The notes beneath the pieces are model-generated. The model had not been told where the DNA came from. It saw only the letters and a list, made by a program, of their open reading frames with translations, and made no database searches. 64,000 nucleotides of DNA from Actinophytocola sp963826035 (GTDB lineage Bacteria; Actinomycetota; Actinomycetes; Mycobacteriales; Pseudonocardiaceae). The stretch is taken from assembly GCA_963826035.1 (NCBI GenBank), contig CAWGVZ010000018.1, forward strand, positions 124,001-188,000, in the 5' to 3' direction. Below are positions 60,645 through 64,000 of this stretch, piece by piece. The position numbers and the translations under genes are program-made. How positions within the stretch are numbered: position 1 is the stretch's first letter; every line of letters starts with the position of its first letter.

Positions 60645-61523
60645 TCATGAGCGGTCTCCCGATGGCTCGGTGAGGTGTACGAACAGGTCCTGCAGTGCCA
60701 ATGGGCCGAGGTCGAGGCCGGCGGCGCGGGCCCGGCCGCGCCACTCGTCATCCAGCTCGCCGAAGACCATGGCCGACTTGGTGCGCCCCAGCTCCTTCGC
60801 GCCGAGCACCCGCAACCCGTCGACGAACCGGTCGACCAGCTCGGCATCGCCGGTCACGGCCGAGCCGGCTCCGCGCAGGGTCTCGGCCTCCTCGTGCAGC
60901 ACCAGCCGGCCCTCGTCGAGGATCAGGACCTCCTCGAACAGCGCGCTGACCTCCTCGATCAGGTGCGTGGACAGCACCACGGTCCTCGGGTTGGCCAGCA
61001 CGTCGGCCAGCAGCGCGTCGTAGAACCGGTACCGCGACGGGGCGTCGAGGCCCAGGTAGGACTCGTCGAACAGGGTGAGCGGGGCGCGTGAGGCCAGCCC
61101 CATGGTGATGCCGAGCGCGCACTGCTTGCCGTGCGACAGCGAGCCGACCTTCTTGTCGAGCGGCACCCCGAACCCCTCGAGCAGCTCGGCCGCGTACGGC
61201 CCGTCCCAGCTGGGGCGCAACAGTTCGGCGTAGTGCAGTACGTCGGTCACCTTGAGATTCGTGGGCGCCGCGTCGCCCGTCCCGCGCACCAGGCACACCT
61301 GGCCGGTCACGGCCGCGTTCTCGAACACCGGCTGCCCGCCGATCCGCACGGTGCCGCCGCTTTCCCGCCGGTACCCGGCGAGAACGGCCAGCAGGCTGGA
61401 CTTGCCGGCGCCGTTGCGGCCGAGCAGCCCGTAGACCTTGCCGCCGGTCAGCGCGAAGCTCACCTCGTCGAGCGCCGTGACATCGTTGTACCGCAAGGAC
61501 ATGCGGTCCACTTCCACGATCAT
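60645..61523 (-). CDS. ABC transporter ATP-binding protein
   Basis: A 292-residue ATPase: Walker A GLLGRNGAGKSS. The signature reads LSHGKQ rather than LSGGQ, and Walker B reads LFDESYLGLD rather than LLDEPxxGLD; the H-switch is LSTHLIEEVS. These departures suggest a divergent or weaker ATPase. With the permease at 59804 it would form a small YtrA-operon-type exporter. ATG 61523 follows the repeat's GGGGAGGCGGGACAGGC. Confidence 0.85.
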   Translation of the reverse strand: MIVEVDRMSLRYNDVTALDEVSFALTGGKVYGLLGRNGAGKSSLLAVLAGYRRESGGTVRIGGQPVFENAAVTGQVCLVRGTGDAAPTNLKVTDVLHYAELLRPSWDGPYAAELLEGFGVPLDKKVGSLSHGKQCALGITMGLASRAPLTLFDESYLGLDAPSRYRFYDALLADVLANPRTVVLSTHLIEEVSALFEEVLILDEGRLVLHEEAETLRGAGSAVTGDAELVDRFVDGLRVLGAKELGRTKSAMVFGELDDEWRGRARAAGLDLGPLALQDLFVHLTEPSGDRS

Positions 61524-61525
61524 GC

Positions 61526-61658
61526 CTGTCCCGCCTCCCCGGATTTTAAAGTGTTGGTCACCGAGCGTTGTCGGGCTGCGGGTCGGCACGTACTTGTGGC
61601 TGGATTGCGTCCCGTTCCCCTTAGGTGCGGTTGGCAGCGGCCTGAGGTCGGCACCAGG
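61526..61658 (-). repeat. Duplicated operon leader, copy B
   Basis: The second copy, between the gntR stop and the ATPase start. It supplies the ATPase ribosome-binding site (GGGGAGG) and shares the GGGGAACGGGACG block with copy A. The copies differ at scattered positions but keep length (132 and 133 bp). Confidence 0.82.
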
Positions 61659-61662
61659 AATG

Positions 61663-62031
61663 TCACCGGCTTTCCTTGCCTGCTAGGTAGTTGATTCGCT
61701 CGACGATGTCGGGCAGTTCGATGCCGATCGCCTTTGCCTGGGCGACCATCGGGTCGACCACGTCGGCGAAGAAGTTCTTGCGGCGCCTGGCCCGCAGCGC
61801 CTCGGGTGCGCTCGGGCTGACGAACATGCCGACGCCACGCCGTTTGTAGAGCACGCCGTCGTCGACCAGCTGGTTGAACGCCTTCGCCACGGTCGCCGGG
61901 TTGATCCGGTAGTGGGCGGCGTACTTGTTCGTGGACGGCACCTGGTCATCCCCGCGCAGTGCGCCGCCGAGCACGTCGGTCTCGATCTGGTCGGCGATCT
62001 GCCGGTAGATCGGACTCCGATCGTCGAACAT
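61663..62031 (-). CDS. GntR family regulator, YtrA type
   Basis: A 122-residue protein with a winged-helix domain (SPIYRQIADQIETDVLGG, VPSTNKYAAHYRINPATVAKAFNQLVDDGVLYKRRGVGMFV) and a short C-terminal helix pair, as in YtrA regulators of small ABC transporters. ATG 62031 is preferred over GTG 62037; both have AGGTG nearby. Its operator is probably the palindrome at 62053. Confidence 0.87.
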   Translation of the reverse strand: MFDDRSPIYRQIADQIETDVLGGALRGDDQVPSTNKYAAHYRINPATVAKAFNQLVDDGVLYKRRGVGMFVSPSAPEALRARRRKNFFADVVDPMVAQAKAIGIELPDIVERINYLAGKESR

Positions 62032-62052
62032 CGACACCTGCCGAGGTGAGTT

Positions 62053-62076
62053 GGTTCGTTACTTAACTAATGAACC
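62053..62076. promoter_or_regulatory. GntR (YtrA) operator candidate
   Basis: GGTTCGTTACTT / AACTAATGAACC is a 24 bp palindrome with 10 of 12 positions paired, centred 33 bp upstream of the gntR start, in an A+T-rich stretch. It would control the gntR-ABC operon. Confidence 0.78.
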
Positions 62077-62119
62077 ATGCAACCTGGCGCCGTGTCAACC
62101 GCTGGACAGGATCTAGCGG

Positions 62120-62131
62120 GAAAGCGCTTTC
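62120..62131. promoter_or_regulatory. LacI-type operator candidate
   Basis: GAAAGCGCTTTC is a perfect 12 bp palindrome, the form seen in many LacI-family operators. It lies 55 bp upstream of the TIM-barrel gene at 62187. No LacI gene is in the window. Confidence 0.6.
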
Positions 62132-62186
62132 TCCGGTAGTTTCCGATTCGGCAGGGGTCCCCAACGTGACCGATGGAGCGCACTTG

Positions 62187-63065
62187 ATGGACCACGGAAC
62201 ACATGTCGACAGACGACGAATCCTTCAGCTACTCGGTGCCACGGCACTGGCCGGCACGGCCGCGGCGGCGCTCGCCGCACCGGCGTCGGCGGATCCGCAG
62301 GCAGCCGAGAGCGGCTGCCGCCGCATTCCCCGCGGTGGCATCGGCATGCACCTGTACACGGTGCGCGACCTACTGGCCGCCGACCCGCTCGGCACGCTCA
62401 AGGCGATGGCCGAGATCGGTTACAAATGCGTCGGGGTGAGCGCGTTCCCGCGTCCCGCGGCGGAGATCAGGGACATGTGTGCGGAGGCCCGGCTCAACCC
62501 GGTGATCCTGCACGTCGGACACGGTGACCTGGTCGGCAACTGGGCGGCCAAGCTCGCCGACGCCAAGACGATCGGCGTGAAGTGGCTGGTCCTGTCGTCC
62601 TTCCCCGGCAGCATGCACACGGTCGAGGGGATGCGCCTCGGCGCGCGCCAGCTCAACGAGGCCGGCGCCGCCGCCCGTGAGCTGGGCATGGGCGTGCTGC
62701 ACCACAACCACGACTCCGAGTTCCGCGTGGTGGACGGCGTCCTGCTCTACGACATCCTGCTGAACGAGACCGATCCCCGGACGGTCGACTTCGAGCTGGA
62801 CATCGGCTGGGCGCACAAGGCGGGTCACGACGCGCGCCAGCTGTTCGCCGACAACCCGACCAGGTTCCCCGTGCTTCACGTGAAGGACCACGACGAGGCC
62901 GGGAACTGGGCGGATGTCGGCTCCGGGGTGATCGACTTCGGTCGCATCTTCGAGAAGGCCGCCCGGGCCGGCGTGCGCTACTGGCTGGTAGAGCGCGACG
63001 ACCAGCCGGCGCCGCTCGACACCGCGCGAAACAGCTACGAACACCTTGCCGCGCTGAGGTTCTAG
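62187..63065 (+). CDS. Secreted sugar phosphate isomerase/epimerase-like TIM-barrel protein
   Basis: A 292-residue protein with a Tat-type signal (DRRRILQLLGATALAGT ... APASA) and an AP endonuclease 2-like/xylose-isomerase-like TIM barrel: GIGMHLYTVRDLLAADPLGT, MGVLHHNHDSEFR, VDFELDIGWAHKAG and VLHVKDHDE, with the usual metal-binding His, Asp and Glu positions. It may act on a sugar outside the membrane. ATG 62187 has GGAG ten bases upstream. Its stop codon comes from the end of a 166 bp inverted-repeat element. Confidence 0.83.
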   Translation: MDHGTHVDRRRILQLLGATALAGTAAAALAAPASADPQAAESGCRRIPRGGIGMHLYTVRDLLAADPLGTLKAMAEIGYKCVGVSAFPRPAAEIRDMCAEARLNPVILHVGHGDLVGNWAAKLADAKTIGVKWLVLSSFPGSMHTVEGMRLGARQLNEAGAAARELGMGVLHHNHDSEFRVVDGVLLYDILLNETDPRTVDFELDIGWAHKAGHDARQLFADNPTRFPVLHVKDHDEAGNWADVGSGVIDFGRIFEKAARAGVRYWLVERDDQPAPLDTARNSYEHLAALRF

Positions 63066-63227
63066 GGGGCGTCAGGCGGATCTCGGTCGATGCAATTCGT
63101 GTCCAGGTGGTTCCTGGCAAGGCGGAGGGAAGGCCTCGTACCGGGTTGTACTTGGCCTTTCCGACAACGCAGCCAGGGGCCGCCTGGGCGCGAATGGCGC
63201 GGCCAGGATCCGCCTGACGCTCCCTAG
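63062..63227. mobile_element. MITE-like 166 bp palindromic element with 21 bp terminal inverted repeats
   Basis: The ends 63062-63082 and 63207-63227 match as inverted repeats at 20 of 21 bases, each starting with CTAGGG. The interior arms (63101-63135 and 63154-63189) also pair, giving one long hairpin with a loop around 63136-63153. No reading frame inside looks coding. The left end supplies the TAG stop of the upstream gene. It resembles a non-autonomous inserted element; no transposase is in the window. Confidence 0.72.
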
Positions 63228-63259
63228 TTTTCGGTGACCTGCGGGTGTAGGCAGGAACC

Positions 63260-64000
63260 ATGACACTGCGACCGACAAGACGGACGTTTCTTACTGCATC
63301 GGTGGCGGCCGGTGGCGTGTCTCTGGTGGGGGTGCCGGGGACCGCTGCCGGTGACCACGGTTCCGGCAGCTCGGACCGGCCCCCGCTCGCGCGGGAGCCG
63401 GACGCCGAGCTGCGGGCCATCCTGCGTGAGCTCGATCAGCGGCGTATCGAGGCCATCGTGCGCAAGCTGGTGTCTTTCCGTAACCGGCACACACTGTCCA
63501 CTCAGGACGATCCCGACTATGGTATCGGCGCGGCACGGGACTGGATCTTCGCGGAGCTGTCGCGGTACGCGGCCGCCTCGGAGGGCCGGATGACCGTCGA
63601 ACTGCAGTCCTACATCCAGGAACCCGACGGTGGCCGGATCCCCGTGCCCACCCGGATCACCAACGTGATGGCCACGCTGCGTGGCTCGGTCTCGCCGGAG
63701 CGGGTCTACGTGGTGTCCGGCCACTACGACTCGCGCGTCACGGACATCATGGACGCCACGAGCGACTCGCCCGGCGCCAACGACGACGCGTCCGGCGTCG
63801 CCGTGTCCATGGAGCTGGCGCGCGTGCTGGCGCGGCGAAAGCCGAAGGCGACGATCGTGTTCGCCGCGGTGGCCGGCGAGGAGCAGGGCCTGTACGGCGC
63901 CAGGCACATGGCGGCGCAGTACAAGGCGGCCGGCGTCGACGTGCAGGGGATGTTCACCGACGACATCGTGGGCAGCAGCCGGGCCGACGACGGTACCCGC
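63260..64000 (+). CDS. M28 family zinc metallopeptidase, secreted (partial)
   Basis: The gene runs off the right edge; 247 codons are visible. Residues 1-30 are a Tat-type signal (RRTFLTASVAAGG). The M28 domain shows the zinc ligands and catalytic residues in SGHYDSR (His), GANDDASG (Asp), and AGEEQGL (Glu-Glu). It would be a secreted aminopeptidase. ATG 63260 follows GGCAGGAACC. It lies 32 bp after the palindromic element. Confidence 0.85.
   Translation, partial: MTLRPTRRTFLTASVAAGGVSLVGVPGTAAGDHGSGSSDRPPLAREPDAELRAILRELDQRRIEAIVRKLVSFRNRHTLSTQDDPDYGIGAARDWIFAELSRYAAASEGRMTVELQSYIQEPDGGRIPVPTRITNVMATLRGSVSPERVYVVSGHYDSRVTDIMDATSDSPGANDDASGVAVSMELARVLARRKPKATIVFAAVAGEEQGLYGARHMAAQYKAAGVDVQGMFTDDIVGSSRADDGTR

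Overview
The window is very G+C-rich, uses GTG starts freely, and packs genes with ATGA/GTGA overlaps. It carries an mce operon, a cholesterol-type side-chain catabolism cluster with KstR-like boxes, F420-type oxidoreductases, WS/DGAT, PknB-like kinase and DUF5302. This points to a mycolata-related or Pseudonocardiales-type actinomycete; the species cannot be named from the sequence. No rRNA, tRNA or CRISPR was seen. Family names and M. tuberculosis equivalents come from remembered families, not a search.

Layout. 1-3765: partial sigma factor, YjbR protein, Ser/Thr kinase, wax ester/triacylglycerol synthase. 4285-6746: divergent fadA5 thiolase and CYP125. 7385-9200: MarR and NAD(P)-binding oxidoreductase, then a degenerate reading frame. 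9192-13651: minus-strand operon DUF35 - ltp4 - ltp3 - LLM oxidoreductase - NTF2-like. 13756-14779: a scarred island with a frame-disrupted ESX-like gene, a fragment of the neighbouring LLM gene, and a RelE toxin with a frameshifted DUF6247-like antitoxin. 14868-24630: second LLM oxidoreductase, acyl-CoA ligase, methyltransferase, echA19/fadD19, nitronate-monooxygenase-like enzyme, NUDIX, DUF5302, fadD17. 24640-27073: fadE27-fadE26. 27144-40120: one long plus-strand operon with alcohol dehydrogenase, hsd4A, aldehyde dehydrogenase, SDR, yrbE4A-yrbE4B and mce4A-F. 40379-46984: RibD-like fusion, cupin, SIS and TetR genes, and a heteromeric acetyl-CoA carboxylase with fused beta-alpha subunits. 47073-48964: MarR and MFS pump. 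49212-56591: three membrane glycosyltransferases and a two-component system. 56760-64000: DUF5666-like protein, transglycosylase, carboxypeptidase, GntR-ABC operon, TIM-barrel protein and partial M28 peptidase.

How the genes work together. Seven KstR-type palindromes (TnnAACnnGTTnnA) sit at promoters of the steroid genes. Mce4 would import sterol. CYP125 with the alcohol and aldehyde dehydrogenases would oxidise the side-chain terminus, and FadD ligases would activate it. FadE26/27, EchA19, Hsd4A and FadA5 would run beta-oxidation, and Ltp3/Ltp4 with DUF35 would cleave C24-branched chains. Ring-degradation genes and kstR itself are not in the window.

The most unusual signal is non-coding. 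Most long gaps, usually between convergent genes, hold mirror arrays: several direct copies of a 21-22 bp unit, a core, then inverted copies of the same unit. At least three unrelated unit sequences share this layout. There are also four small hairpins with five-base loops at gene ends, four copies of a module containing the G4TC4GGACC-type hairpin and a T-run, a duplicated about 130 bp leader in an ABC operon, and a 166 bp element with 21 bp terminal inverted repeats.
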